From an uncultured Muribaculaceae bacterium (GTDB lineage: Bacteria > Bacteroidota > Bacteroidia > Bacteroidales > Muribaculaceae): a stretch of DNA of 20,858 nucleotides. Location: the NCBI GenBank assembly GCA_905207535.1, contig CAJLLX010000020.1, forward strand, positions 1-20,858. Reading direction: 5' to 3'. Made by a program: the position numbers and the translations under genes. The notes under the pieces are model-generated. The model had not been told where the DNA came from and did not search any database. It saw only the letters and a list, made by a program, of their open reading frames with translations. Below, piece after piece: positions 13,811 to 20,858 of this stretch. Within the stretch, counting starts at the first letter, position 1, and the number at the start of each line of letters is the position of its first letter.

Positions 13811-14586
13811 AACGCGAAGATATAATCAAGCCGGAGAACAAGGTCTACTCCCGTCCGCGGTTGCTCAACCGCAACATCATGCACTATTGCCCGGGCTGCT
13901 CCCACGGAGTGGTGCACAAGCTCGTAGCTGAGGTGATCGACGAACTCGGCATGGAAGAAACCGCCATCGGCATCGCGCCGGTAGGTTGCGCCGTATTCGC
14001 TTACAACTATATCGACTGCGACTGGATCGAAGCCGCTCACGGCCGCGCTCCGGCGCTCGCCACGGCTGTCAGCCGCCTGAACCCCGAGAATGTAGTGTTT
14101 ACCTATCAGGGTGACGGAGACCTTGCCGCCATCGGCACCGCCGAGACCATCCACGCCTGCACCCGCGGCGAGAACATAGTGATCATCATGATCAACAACG
14201 GCATCTACGGCATGACCGGCGGTCAGATGTCGCCCACCACCCTCGAGGGCGCCAAGACGGCCACCACCCCCTACGGGCGCCGTCACGACTTGAACGGTTT
14301 CCCGCTCCGTGTGGCCGATGTGGTAAGCCTGCTCGACGGCACATGCTACGTGACACGTCAGGCCGTGCACACCACCGCTGCCGTGCGTAAGGCCAAAGCC
14401 GCTCTGCGCAAGGCATTCATCAATGCCCGCGACAAGAAGGGCACCTCGTTTGTGGAGATCGTATCCACCTGCTCCTCGGGCTGGAAGATGAGCCCCGAGA
14501 AGTCGAACAAGTGGATGGAGGAGAACATGTTTGCCCACTATCCCCTTGGCGATGTGAAAGATACCACCACCGTTAAACCTCAGTGA
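13807..14586 (+). CDS. korB: 2-oxoacid:ferredoxin oxidoreductase, beta (TPP-binding) subunit
   Basis: A 259-residue TPP-binding subunit. The diphosphate/Mg motif runs from GDGDLAAIG (102-110) to NNGIYGMTGGQ (130-140). The HYCPGCSHG motif has C28 and C31, which with a further cysteine hold a proximal cluster in this family. PVGCAVFAYNYIDCDW and AHGRAPALATAVSRLNP are conserved. Its start overlaps the alpha stop codon (ATGA), indicating translational coupling and balanced production. The gamma gene begins 14 bp after its stop. Confidence 0.93.
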   Translation: MKREDIIKPENKVYSRPRLLNRNIMHYCPGCSHGVVHKLVAEVIDELGMEETAIGIAPVGCAVFAYNYIDCDWIEAAHGRAPALATAVSRLNPENVVFTYQGDGDLAAIGTAETIHACTRGENIVIIMINNGIYGMTGGQMSPTTLEGAKTATTPYGRRHDLNGFPLRVADVVSLLDGTCYVTRQAVHTTAAVRKAKAALRKAFINARDKKGTSFVEIVSTCSSGWKMSPEKSNKWMEENMFAHYPLGDVKDTTTVKPQ

Positions 14587-14600
14587 CCAAGCACAGCCAT

Positions 14601-15143
14601 ATGAAAGACGAAATAATCATAGCCGGATTCGGCGGACAGGGAGTGCTCTCGATGGGCAAGATACTGGCCTATGCAGCCCTGGAGAACGATCTTGAAGTGA
14701 CATGGATGCCCTCCTACGGCCCTGAGCAGCGAGGCGGCACAGCCAATGTGACAGTGATACTCAGCGACGAGCCTATCTCGTCGCCCGTGCTCGATACCTA
14801 CGACACCGCAGTGATCCTCAATCAGCAGAGCCTCGACAAATTCGAGAGCCGCGTGAAGCCCGGCGGTGTGCTCATCTACGATCCCTACGGCATCCACCAT
14901 GCCCCCACCCGCACCGACATTACCATCGTGCCCGTCGACGCCATGGAGGCTACCATCGCCATGGGTCAGGCCAAGAGCTACAACATGATACTGCTCGGCG
15001 CCCTGCTTGCCAAGCGTCCCGATGTGCCGGTAGAGGCCGTGGTGCGCGGACTGAAGAAAGCGCTTCCCGCTCGCCATCACAATCTTATCCCCGTCAACGA
15101 GCAGGCCATCCGCAAGGGTATGGAGCTTGTAGAGGGTAAATAA
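14601..15143 (+). CDS. korC: 2-oxoacid:ferredoxin oxidoreductase, gamma subunit
   Basis: A 180-residue gamma subunit: IIIAGFGGQGVLSMGKILA, then the PSYGPEQRGGTANV box and the DTYDTAVILNQQSLDKFE segment. In the holoenzyme it gathers the CoA-binding and dimer-contact surfaces. ATG 14601 is chosen; a GTG at 14583 would overlap the beta gene and add six residues with no family match. It is the last gene of the operon and is followed by a long perfect hairpin. Confidence 0.92.
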   Translation: MKDEIIIAGFGGQGVLSMGKILAYAALENDLEVTWMPSYGPEQRGGTANVTVILSDEPISSPVLDTYDTAVILNQQSLDKFESRVKPGGVLIYDPYGIHHAPTRTDITIVPVDAMEATIAMGQAKSYNMILLGALLAKRPDVPVEAVVRGLKKALPARHHNLIPVNEQAIRKGMELVEGK

Positions 15144-15213
15144 GAGGTATTCTTAGCAAAAAACGAGTGCTCACGGGCCGACATGGGCCTGTGATGAACA
15201 GGTAAAACATATG

Positions 15214-15259
15214 TCAGGAGCCGAAAATCAGGCGGTTAGCGCCGATTTTCGGCTCCTGA
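15214..15259. other. Long perfect hairpin after the oxidoreductase operon
   Basis: Perfect 16-bp arms, 15214-15229 and 15244-15259 (TCAGGAGCCGAAAATC and its complement), extend through a one-base bulge into GGCG/CGCC around a five-base loop: 20 bp in all. It has no T run, so it is not a standard terminator, but it is the only structure that could end or protect the operon mRNA. Its right arm touches the -33 element of the next promoter. Confidence 0.7.
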
Positions 15260-15291
15260 TTTGTAGGAATGGGGCTGTTTTCGTATCTTTG
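15260..15291 (+). promoter_or_regulatory. Promoter of the truncated TPR-like gene
   Basis: TTTG at 15260-15263, 20 nt, TATCTTTG at 15284-15291. The start near 15298 gives a leader of about 50 nt before the GTG start. Confidence 0.68.
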
Positions 15292-15348
15292 CAACGTGTG
15301 GCGGGAACGACCCGTTAACAAGTGTGAATCAATCATTTGCGCTGCTCC

Positions 15349-15771
15349 GTGAAAAAGTATTTCGTGCTTCTTGTGTGTGCCTTGGCGCTGTGCTGTGTGA
15401 GCGGCGGAGCGAAAACGCTGTTGGAGCGCGTGAAGATCCATTCGCAGCGCCTCAACGAACTTGTGTCCGGGGGACAGGTGATGACTAATGAAGCCTCGCA
15501 CCTGCTCGACGCACTGGCCGACGACTTCGCCAGGGCGCAGATGTATCCCACAGCCGAAGAGGCTGTGCGCACCTCAGCTAAAATCCGTGCAAACATCTTT
15601 GGGAAGGAGAGTCAGGCCTACGCCTATTCGCTCTGCCGCATCGCCGGGATGCACATACACAAATCGCAGACCGACAGCGCCCGCTCGCCGAAGGAGGCGA
15701 GCCCCTCACTCCGGCCGATTTCCGCGAGCGGATACCCGCAACATTGGTTGTGTGGCGTCCCTGACGGGTGA
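15349..15771 (+). CDS. Exported TPR-like protein, probably truncated at its C-terminus
   Basis: A 140-residue frame with a GTG start. GTG 15349 puts MKKYFVLLVCALALC at the front as a clean signal peptide; a TTG at 15337 is the only alternative and no upstream ATG exists in frame. The mature part is helical and TPR-like (TNEASHLLDALADDFARAQMY, then YAYSLCRIAGMHIHKSQTDSA). After TDSA at about residue 111 the sequence turns into a proline/serine-rich, unrelated tail. The DNA there forms several hairpins, as if the rest of a larger TPR protein had been replaced by a non-coding element. A functional promoter precedes it, so it may be a recent gene remnant. I do not recognise a specific family. Confidence 0.5.
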   Translation: MKKYFVLLVCALALCCVSGGAKTLLERVKIHSQRLNELVSGGQVMTNEASHLLDALADDFARAQMYPTAEEAVRTSAKIRANIFGKESQAYAYSLCRIAGMHIHKSQTDSARSPKEASPSLRPISASGYPQHWLCGVPDG

Positions 15772-15800
15772 GAGCCCTGGAAGCGACCTGTTGCACAGGC
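15683..15800 (+). repeat. Chain of short hairpins (possible REP/MITE-like element)
   Basis: Consecutive stems within about 120 nt: GCTCGCC/GGCGAGC (15683-15702), CCGC-GA-GCGG, CGCAAC/GTTGTG with loop ATTG, CCC-TGAC-GGG, and CCTGT-TGC-ACAGG with flanking GC pairs. The stretch covers the odd tail of the TPR-like frame and the -33 region of the ABC exporter promoter. Such density of stems is unlike neighbouring coding DNA. Repeat status is inferred; only one copy is in the window. Confidence 0.4.
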
Positions 15801-15821
15801 GCGAAATAATACGTATCTTTG
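15791..15821 (+). promoter_or_regulatory. Promoter of the ABC exporter gene
   Basis: TTG at 15791-15793, 20 nt, TATCTTTG at 15814-15821. The start near 15828 gives a leader of about 42 nt. The -33 element lies in the loop of the CCTGT-TGC-ACAGG hairpin, so regulation by a protein bound to that palindrome is possible. Confidence 0.65.
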
Positions 15822-15869
15822 CAGTTGCTTTTCCAAGACCTCTAACCTCTCTCAAAAAAGCAACAGCAG

Positions 15870-17702
15870 ATGAAAGATTTTTTTGAAATCATAAGGCGAT
15901 TTGTGCCTCCCTACAAGAAGTATGTGGTGCTGAACATCCTGTTCAATATCCTTGCCTCATTTCTCACCGTAGTTTCATTCTTCCTTATCGTGCCTATCCT
16001 GAAGATGCTCTTCAGGGTGGATGCCTCGGTGCAATACACCTTCATGCCTTGGAACTGGGACCACGCCAAGGATGTGGTGATGAACAACTTCTACTACTAT
16101 GTGCAGGAGACTATCAACATCGCCGGGCCCACGCTGGCTCTCGCCGGACTGGCCGCTACGCTGGTGTTGCTTACCGGCCTGAAAGTGGGTGTCACCTACC
16201 TCTGCTCCTATATCATCATCCCCATGCGCTCGGGCATAGTGAGGGATATCCGCAACTATGTGTTCGACAAGATGGTGACTCTGCCCATCTCGTTCTTCAC
16301 CGCAGCCCGCAAGGGCGATGTGATGGCGCGCATGAGCGGCGACGTGGGTGAGATAGAAAACTCCATCATGCAGTCGCTCGACATGATGTTCAAAAATCCT
16401 ATCGCCATCATCGTATACCTCTCCATCATGCTGATGCTGTCGTGGAAACTGACAGTGTTCGTGCTTATCCTGCTGCCGCTCGCGGGTCTGGTGATGGGCC
16501 GAGTGGGCAAGGCGCTCAAGCGCCAGAGCCTCGCCCAGCAAAACCAGTGGGGTGTGCTGATGAGCAACATCGAGGAGTGTCTGGGCGGTCTGCGCATCAT
16601 CAAGGCGTTCAACGCCGAGAAGAAGGTGGAGGACCGTTTTCACCGCGAGAATCAGGAGTTTTACCGCCTCAGCAACCGCATAGCCCGCCGTCAGGCGCTG
16701 GCTCACCCCATGAGCGAATTTCTCGGCACCATCGCCGTGGCTATCGTGCTGTGGTTCGGCGGCACGCTGATCCTGGGTGGCAGCTCGCACATCGACGCCG
16801 CCGACTTCATCTTTTACATGACCATCTTCTATTCGCTCATCAATCCCGCCAAGGACCTCAGCAAGGCCATGTACTCCATCCAGAAGGGCCTTGCGGCCAT
16901 GGAGCGCGTAGACAAGATCCTCGGGGCCGAGAATCCCATCAAGGATCCGCTGATGCCTCAGGAAATCAAGCACCTGCAAGGACATATCCGTTATGAAAAC
17001 ATCACCTTCGCCTACGGCGACAACGAGGTGATCCACGATGTGAGCCTCGATGTGCCCGCCGGAGCCACAGTGGCTCTTGTGGGGCAGAGCGGTTCGGGCA
17101 AATCGACCATGGCCGACCTGCTGCCGCGCTTCTACGATGTGCAGAAAGGGCGCGTGACCATCGACGGCATCGACATCCGTGCGCTGCGCGTGCACGACCT
17201 CCGCTCGTTTATGGGCAATGTGAATCAGGAGGCGATCCTCTTCAATGATTCATTCTACAACAACATCACATTCGGTGTGCAGAATGCCACGATGGACGAT
17301 GTGATCCGCGCCGCCAAGGTGGCCAACGCCCACGAGTTCATCATGGCCTCGGAGGAGGGGTACGACACCAATATCGGCGACCGCGGCTGCCGCCTGTCGG
17401 GCGGACAGCGCCAGCGCATCTCCATAGCCCGCGCCATCCTCAAGAATCCTCCCGTGCTGATCCTCGACGAGGCCACCTCGGCGCTCGACTCGGAGAGCGA
17501 GAAGCTGGTGCAGGAGGCTCTCGACCGCCTCATGGAGGGGCGCACGACCATTGTCATCGCCCATCGCCTCTCCACCATCAAGAATGCCGACATCATATGC
17601 GTGATGCACGAAGGCCGCATCGTGGAGCAGGGTACCCACGACGAACTGATGAAGATAGAAAAGGGACATTACCGTCACCTGGTGGATATGCAGCGCTTCT
17701 GA
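15870..17702 (+). CDS. MsbA-like ABC exporter (fused permease and ATPase)
   Basis: A 610-residue half-transporter that must dimerise. Residues about 15-320 form the six-helix exporter membrane domain (first helix around LNILFNILASFLTVVSFFLI). The ATPase domain follows: Walker A GQSGSGKST at 405-413, signature LSGGQ at 509-513, Walker B VLILDEATSALD from 529 with catalytic E534, and the switch histidine H565. All catalytic residues are present. By length and layout it resembles MsbA and related lipid or lipid A-core flippases of the inner membrane. Bacteroidetes carry several such exporters, so the cargo is not proven. It stands alone with its own promoter, convergent with the DUF6377-type gene 50 bp away. 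No clear terminator separates them. Confidence 0.9.
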   Translation: MKDFFEIIRRFVPPYKKYVVLNILFNILASFLTVVSFFLIVPILKMLFRVDASVQYTFMPWNWDHAKDVVMNNFYYYVQETINIAGPTLALAGLAATLVLLTGLKVGVTYLCSYIIIPMRSGIVRDIRNYVFDKMVTLPISFFTAARKGDVMARMSGDVGEIENSIMQSLDMMFKNPIAIIVYLSIMLMLSWKLTVFVLILLPLAGLVMGRVGKALKRQSLAQQNQWGVLMSNIEECLGGLRIIKAFNAEKKVEDRFHRENQEFYRLSNRIARRQALAHPMSEFLGTIAVAIVLWFGGTLILGGSSHIDAADFIFYMTIFYSLINPAKDLSKAMYSIQKGLAAMERVDKILGAENPIKDPLMPQEIKHLQGHIRYENITFAYGDNEVIHDVSLDVPAGATVALVGQSGSGKSTMADLLPRFYDVQKGRVTIDGIDIRALRVHDLRSFMGNVNQEAILFNDSFYNNITFGVQNATMDDVIRAAKVANAHEFIMASEEGYDTNIGDRGCRLSGGQRQRISIARAILKNPPVLILDEATSALDSESEKLVQEALDRLMEGRTTIVIAHRLSTIKNADIICVMHEGRIVEQGTHDELMKIEKGHYRHLVDMQRF

Positions 17703-17752
17703 TTGCCGGGGGATTGGGGAGCAACCGTTATCTCATTTTTATACAGCATCGC

Positions 17753-19336
17753 TTAGCCTTGCTCGGCGCCTCCGATGGCCATGATGTCGGCCTCGAAGGT
17801 GTCGCGGTTGATGGCGCGGTTGCGCAGCTTGTTGCGGTAGGCGTAGATGGTGTTGACGCTGTAGTTGAGCGTATGCGCCACACGGTTGGTGTCGTCGATG
17901 CCGAGGCGCATGAAGGCGAGGATGCGGAGGTCGCTGTTGAGCAGCTCCCCTTCGGCAAGCACTATCTGCTCGTCGGGTCGCAGCAGGGCGTTGACACGCT
18001 CCACAAAGTCGGGATAGATATGCAGGAAAGCGTCGTCGAACACCGAGTAAAATTCCTTGCTCTGCTCCTCCACGAAGCGGCCCGACTTGGTGATGCGGTA
18101 GAGCTCGTCGGTCTGTCCGGCCGAGATCTTGCGGTTGGCGAGCTTGCAAAATTCCTTCAGTTTGTCCATGAATATGGAACTGAGGTTGAGAAACTGGCTG
18201 ATATACACATCTTTGGCGCGGTTGGCGGTCTGGAGCGTCTGCTTCATGGCGGCCACATGGTGGAGCTGCCGGCGCAGGTGCCAGATGGTGAAAGCCAGGG
18301 CGCCGAGACACACGGCAAGGAAGATGATAATGATAATCAGCAGTTTACGCCACATGGCCGTCTCGCGGTTGTGATGGCTCTCCACCACATTGAGCAGCTC
18401 GGTGGTCTGGCTCATGCGCACCGAGGCGCGGCTCTCCACGGCGTTGGTAATGGCGATGTTGAGGTAGCGGTGTGCGCGCCCCACGTCGCTGCGTTCGTAG
18501 AGCAGTCCGCCCAGCTCCTGGATTGAGGTCACCTCGAGTGTGGCATTGCGGATGTCGGAGATGGCGCTCTGAGCCAGGTAGTAGAGCCGTCCGTTGATAT
18601 CTCCCTTTGCAGCAGCTATTTGCGAGAGAATGTGACATGCCACCGCATACGACGGGTTGTCGCTGTTGATGGCCGAGATGAGGGCCGTCAGCTCCCTCTC
18701 GGCGTTGGCATATTCATGGATAGAGAAATAATACTCGCCCAGATTGAGGCGATGGGTGTTGGAGGCCGGATTGAGCGTGGGTAGCAGCCGGCGCTGCGCC
18801 TCCACAGCCAGCTTGTGCCAGCGGTCGAACATGGCGTTGCGGCCGTCGTAGTAGGTGGAGATGTAAGAATACATCTGCCTTGTGGCGGCGAAGTAGGTGC
18901 TCCGCAGCTCGGGCGAGAGGGCCGCGGTGTCGACCTGCGCAATGTCGGCGAGGGCATCGTGGATGTATCCGCTGATGGTGAGATATGTGGCACGGCGCAT
19001 GCGAAATTCTTCCTCCATCTGCCGCTGTCCCTCGGCCGCCGCCTGCTCCACGCCGATGGTGTAATAGTACAGGGCCGAGTCGTTGTTGAAGGCATTGTAG
19101 CTCTTGGCAATCTCCATAGTGCCCTTGAGCCACGGCTGCGAGCCCTGGGGGTAGGCCGCCCGGAGATGCTTTAGCGAGTCGATGCGCTCCACGCGCAGCT
19201 TCTTGTATCCGTCGAGCCGCTCCGCCTCGCGGTCGAGATCGCGGAGCGACTCCTCCACCATCTCCGATGTGATGCCCGAGGCCGATGCTATACACACCGC
19301 CGTGCATGCTGCAATTATCGCAATAGTCCTTCTCAT
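17753..19336 (-). CDS. DUF6377-type membrane regulator: exported TPR-like sensor, one TM helix, cytoplasmic HTH
   Basis: A 527-residue protein. The signal sequence (MRRTIAIIAACTAVCIASAS) fixes the start at 19336; the frame opens 11 codons earlier. Residues about 22-325 are helical TPR-like repeats that would lie in the periplasm. A single membrane helix (LLIIIIIFLAVCLGALAFTI) sits near 331-350, followed by a coiled-coil-like stretch. A C-terminal domain (about 370-527) contains a helix-turn-helix (RVAHTLNYSVNTIYAYRNKL, about 484-503) resembling LuxR-type DNA-binding helices. This matches the Bacteroidetes DUF6377 family as I know it, thought to couple an envelope signal to transcription directly. 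Targets are unknown; the convergent ABC exporter is a neighbour, not a demonstrated target. Confidence 0.83.
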   Translation of the reverse strand: MRRTIAIIAACTAVCIASASGITSEMVEESLRDLDREAERLDGYKKLRVERIDSLKHLRAAYPQGSQPWLKGTMEIAKSYNAFNNDSALYYYTIGVEQAAAEGQRQMEEEFRMRRATYLTISGYIHDALADIAQVDTAALSPELRSTYFAATRQMYSYISTYYDGRNAMFDRWHKLAVEAQRRLLPTLNPASNTHRLNLGEYYFSIHEYANAERELTALISAINSDNPSYAVACHILSQIAAAKGDINGRLYYLAQSAISDIRNATLEVTSIQELGGLLYERSDVGRAHRYLNIAITNAVESRASVRMSQTTELLNVVESHHNRETAMWRKLLIIIIIFLAVCLGALAFTIWHLRRQLHHVAAMKQTLQTANRAKDVYISQFLNLSSIFMDKLKEFCKLANRKISAGQTDELYRITKSGRFVEEQSKEFYSVFDDAFLHIYPDFVERVNALLRPDEQIVLAEGELLNSDLRILAFMRLGIDDTNRVAHTLNYSVNTIYAYRNKLRNRAINRDTFEADIMAIGGAEQG

Positions 19337-19344
19337 GGTGCATG

Positions 19345-19352
19345 CAAAGTTA
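19345..19352 (-). promoter_or_regulatory. Putative -7 box for the DUF6377-type regulator
   Basis: TAACTTTG on the minus strand ends only 8 nt before the ATG at 19336, so the mRNA would have a leader of a few bases at most. No -33 element is seen. It also argues against the longer frame that starts at 19369. Confidence 0.4.
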
Positions 19353-19494
19353 GTGACATTTCTCGACATTAGGGCCTTTTAGCTTCAGGAAACTCGAATT
19401 GCACCCGTGTTTTTCTCCCCCGTTTCCGACCGGATCCGGGATTGCTTGCCGAGATGAGCGGCGGCGGTCTATCCATGTTGGTGAAACTGATTCG

Positions 19495-19565
19495 ATGAGC
19501 CAATTATGGGCCAAGACCGCTTTTTATGAGCTAATATCGCTTTTTATGAGCCAAGACAGCTTTTT
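19495..19565. repeat. 20-bp tandem repeats, three full units plus a partial one
   Basis: Units at 19506-19525, 19526-19545 and 19546-19565 follow the pattern ATGRGCYAAKAYMGCTTTTT, with a partial first unit at 19495-19505. An ATGAGC at 19571-19576 hints at a further degenerate start. The units abut without spacers. They lie between the DUF6377-type gene and the 3' end of the nuclease gene, in an otherwise featureless 247-bp gap (19337-19583). Confidence 0.75.
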
Positions 19566-19583
19566 GACGGATGAGCATGGTAG

Positions 19584-20858
19584 CTACTCTTTAGATCCGG
19601 ATTCGATTTCTTTTGTAAAATTGGAAATCTCCTCTGAAATTAACTGCTTGAGTTCGCGTTGCGGAACAATCAATTGATAATCAGCGACACCGATAGGTTT
19701 GGTAAAGCCGTCGAGCGCGAGTTCCACGTCTACATTGTCTTTTTCGGCGCAGAGGATTATACCAATGGAGGGATTCTCATCGGGACCTTTCTCCAATCTA
19801 TCAAGTAGCGAAAGGTAAAGATTCATCTTGCCGACGTATTCGGCCTGGAAGGCGGAAATTTTTAAGTCTATCGCGACGAGCGAGCGTAAACCTCTGTGGA
19901 AGAATAACATATCAACCTTGTAATCCTTGCCGTTATATGACAGGACGTGCTGGTTGCCTATATAGGTGAACCCTTTACCCAGTTCGAGTAAGAATTGTTT
20001 TATCTTCTCAACAAGCCGACGTTCAAGTTCCAACTCAAGGATTTTTTCAGTCGTCCCGGTGAATCCGAGATAATATGTATCCTTAAAAACGTCGTTGGCG
20101 TATGCCGCTTGAGTTGCCGGGAGTGTCTGTTCAAAATTATTGGTTGTATTTCTCTCCGGCTGATGCAGATGCATCTGCATCTTGATAGCGTTAAGCAGTA
20201 TCTCGCACTTCCATCCCTTAGCAACCGTTCTCTCGGCGTAGTATTGAATGGCATTATCGTCATCTTTCAGTTTGGTCATCAACTGATTGATGTGACGCCA
20301 TGGTAAAACTCCAACGCAGCGTTGGAGTTTTGGATCTGACAGATAGAAACGTCCGTAGTATTTCTTCATAGCCCACAGATTACTTACAGACATACCCATC
20401 TTGGGATATATAGCCTTTAGGTCAACGGATAGCCTCTTAACTACTTGATCTCCATGCTTGCTCTCCAACTTCTTTTCAAATAATAGCTTGCCGATATTCC
20501 AATGCATCTCATTCAAAGTGGATACAATGGCATGAGCGGCTTTTGACCGTGATTCTTCAATAACTGCGACAGCTTGTCGCAGTATTTCCTGATACTCGGA
20601 TTCCTGATTATATGGTACAACTGTTTCTATGACTTTAAATATAGAGACAATATCCGTAATGCAGACCCTATCTGGCAGAAAATTCACAAGTTTCCGGTTC
20701 ATGCAAGACGTGATTAACTCATAGACATAGCGAAGCTGTTTCTTTCTCTGAAAGCGACCAAAGGTTGATGAGTCGCCGAGTTCGGGCAAGAGCGCGGCGA
20801 TGCAGTCGTCGCGATGGCTCAACATCGAGCCGACGAGCCGGTCCACTCGCGGCTTGGA
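19584..20858 (-). CDS. DUF1016/YhcG-type PDDEXK nuclease-domain protein (5' end beyond window)
   Basis: The frame is open to the right edge. The first internal start is a GTG at 20846 (420 residues), but the open frame continues upstream, so the true start may lie outside. From that GTG, residues about 85-235 match the DUF1016 N-terminal domain (SKAAHAIVSTLNEMHWNIGK, LPWRHINQLMTKL). Residues about 250-400 are the nuclease domain: FKDTYYLGF, D312 in KVDMLFF, D327 and K329 in VAIDLK, then FQAEYVGKMNLYL. The catalytic D-DxK set is intact. YhcG-like proteins are putative nucleases often found near restriction systems and mobile DNA; their role is not settled. About 80 residues precede the DUF1016 domain and match nothing I know. 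The body of the gene is AT-richer than its neighbours, suggesting transfer. Confidence 0.85.
   Translation of the reverse strand, partial: SKPRVDRLVGSMLSHRDDCIAALLPELGDSSTFGRFQRKKQLRYVYELITSCMNRKLVNFLPDRVCITDIVSIFKVIETVVPYNQESEYQEILRQAVAVIEESRSKAAHAIVSTLNEMHWNIGKLLFEKKLESKHGDQVVKRLSVDLKAIYPKMGMSVSNLWAMKKYYGRFYLSDPKLQRCVGVLPWRHINQLMTKLKDDDNAIQYYAERTVAKGWKCEILLNAIKMQMHLHQPERNTTNNFEQTLPATQAAYANDVFKDTYYLGFTGTTEKILELELERRLVEKIKQFLLELGKGFTYIGNQHVLSYNGKDYKVDMLFFHRGLRSLVAIDLKISAFQAEYVGKMNLYLSLLDRLEKGPDENPSIGIILCAEKDNVDVELALDGFTKPIGVADYQLIVPQRELKQLISEEISNFTKEIESGSKE

Noticed and set aside
15975..17195. A 406-residue minus-strand frame opposite the ABC exporter
   Set aside because: Histidine- and glutamate-rich antisense shadow. 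The plus-strand gene has every ABC motif.
19495..19576. CRISPR array
   Set aside because: The 20-bp units abut without spacers and there are no cas genes; they are simple tandem repeats.

Overview
The window looks like a chromosomal segment of a Bacteroidales bacterium, most likely a Muribaculaceae-type gut commensal. The reasons are the repeated Bacteroidetes promoter signature (TTTG/TTG, 19-20 nt, TAnnTTTG), AT-rich translation starts without Shine-Dalgarno sequences, type IX secretion (T9SS) C-terminal domains, a DUF6377-type membrane regulator and high-GC coding sequence. The genus is inferred; there is no rRNA in the window to fix it.

Layout. 1-2086 (minus): the 5' end of truA, preceded by biosynthetic arginine decarboxylase speA. 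2307-2890 (plus): rplS (ribosomal protein L19) with its own promoter and a strong terminator. 2888-3660: a gene-poor stretch holding an A-depleted GC-rich tract, a possible 36-residue membrane peptide (minus) and a well-delimited structured RNA gene of about 325 nt (minus) with a consensus promoter and a textbook terminator. 3678-7519 (minus): a four-gene operon rfbB-rfbA-sugar 3,4-ketoisomerase-aminotransferase, which should convert glucose-1-phosphate to a dTDP-3-amino-3,6-dideoxyhexose for surface glycan. 7556-12126 (minus): two secreted T9SS-type proteins, a CotH-kinase protein and a multidomain PKD/BACON-like protein, separated by a perfect 18-bp palindrome that is itself a symmetrical two-way promoter.

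12297-15143 (plus): a complete four-subunit 2-oxoacid:ferredoxin oxidoreductase operon (delta, alpha, beta, gamma). It is followed by a long perfect hairpin, a promoter, a truncated-looking exported TPR-like gene that ends in a chain of hairpins, then a second promoter and an MsbA-like ABC exporter. Convergent to the exporter is a membrane-spanning TPR/HTH regulator of the DUF6377 type (minus). The right end is lower in GC and looks acquired: three 20-bp tandem repeats next to a DUF1016/YhcG-type PDDEXK nuclease whose reading frame runs off the window.

How the genes work together: the rfb-type operon and the ABC exporter fit envelope glycan and lipid assembly, and the CotH/PKD pair fits T9SS surface display. 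The oxidoreductase makes acyl-CoA and reduced ferredoxin in an anaerobe. No clearly new multi-gene system is visible. The strongest candidates for something undescribed are the RNA gene at 3247-3571, the palindromic two-way promoter at 9667-9709 and the hairpin-chain element at about 15683-15800.
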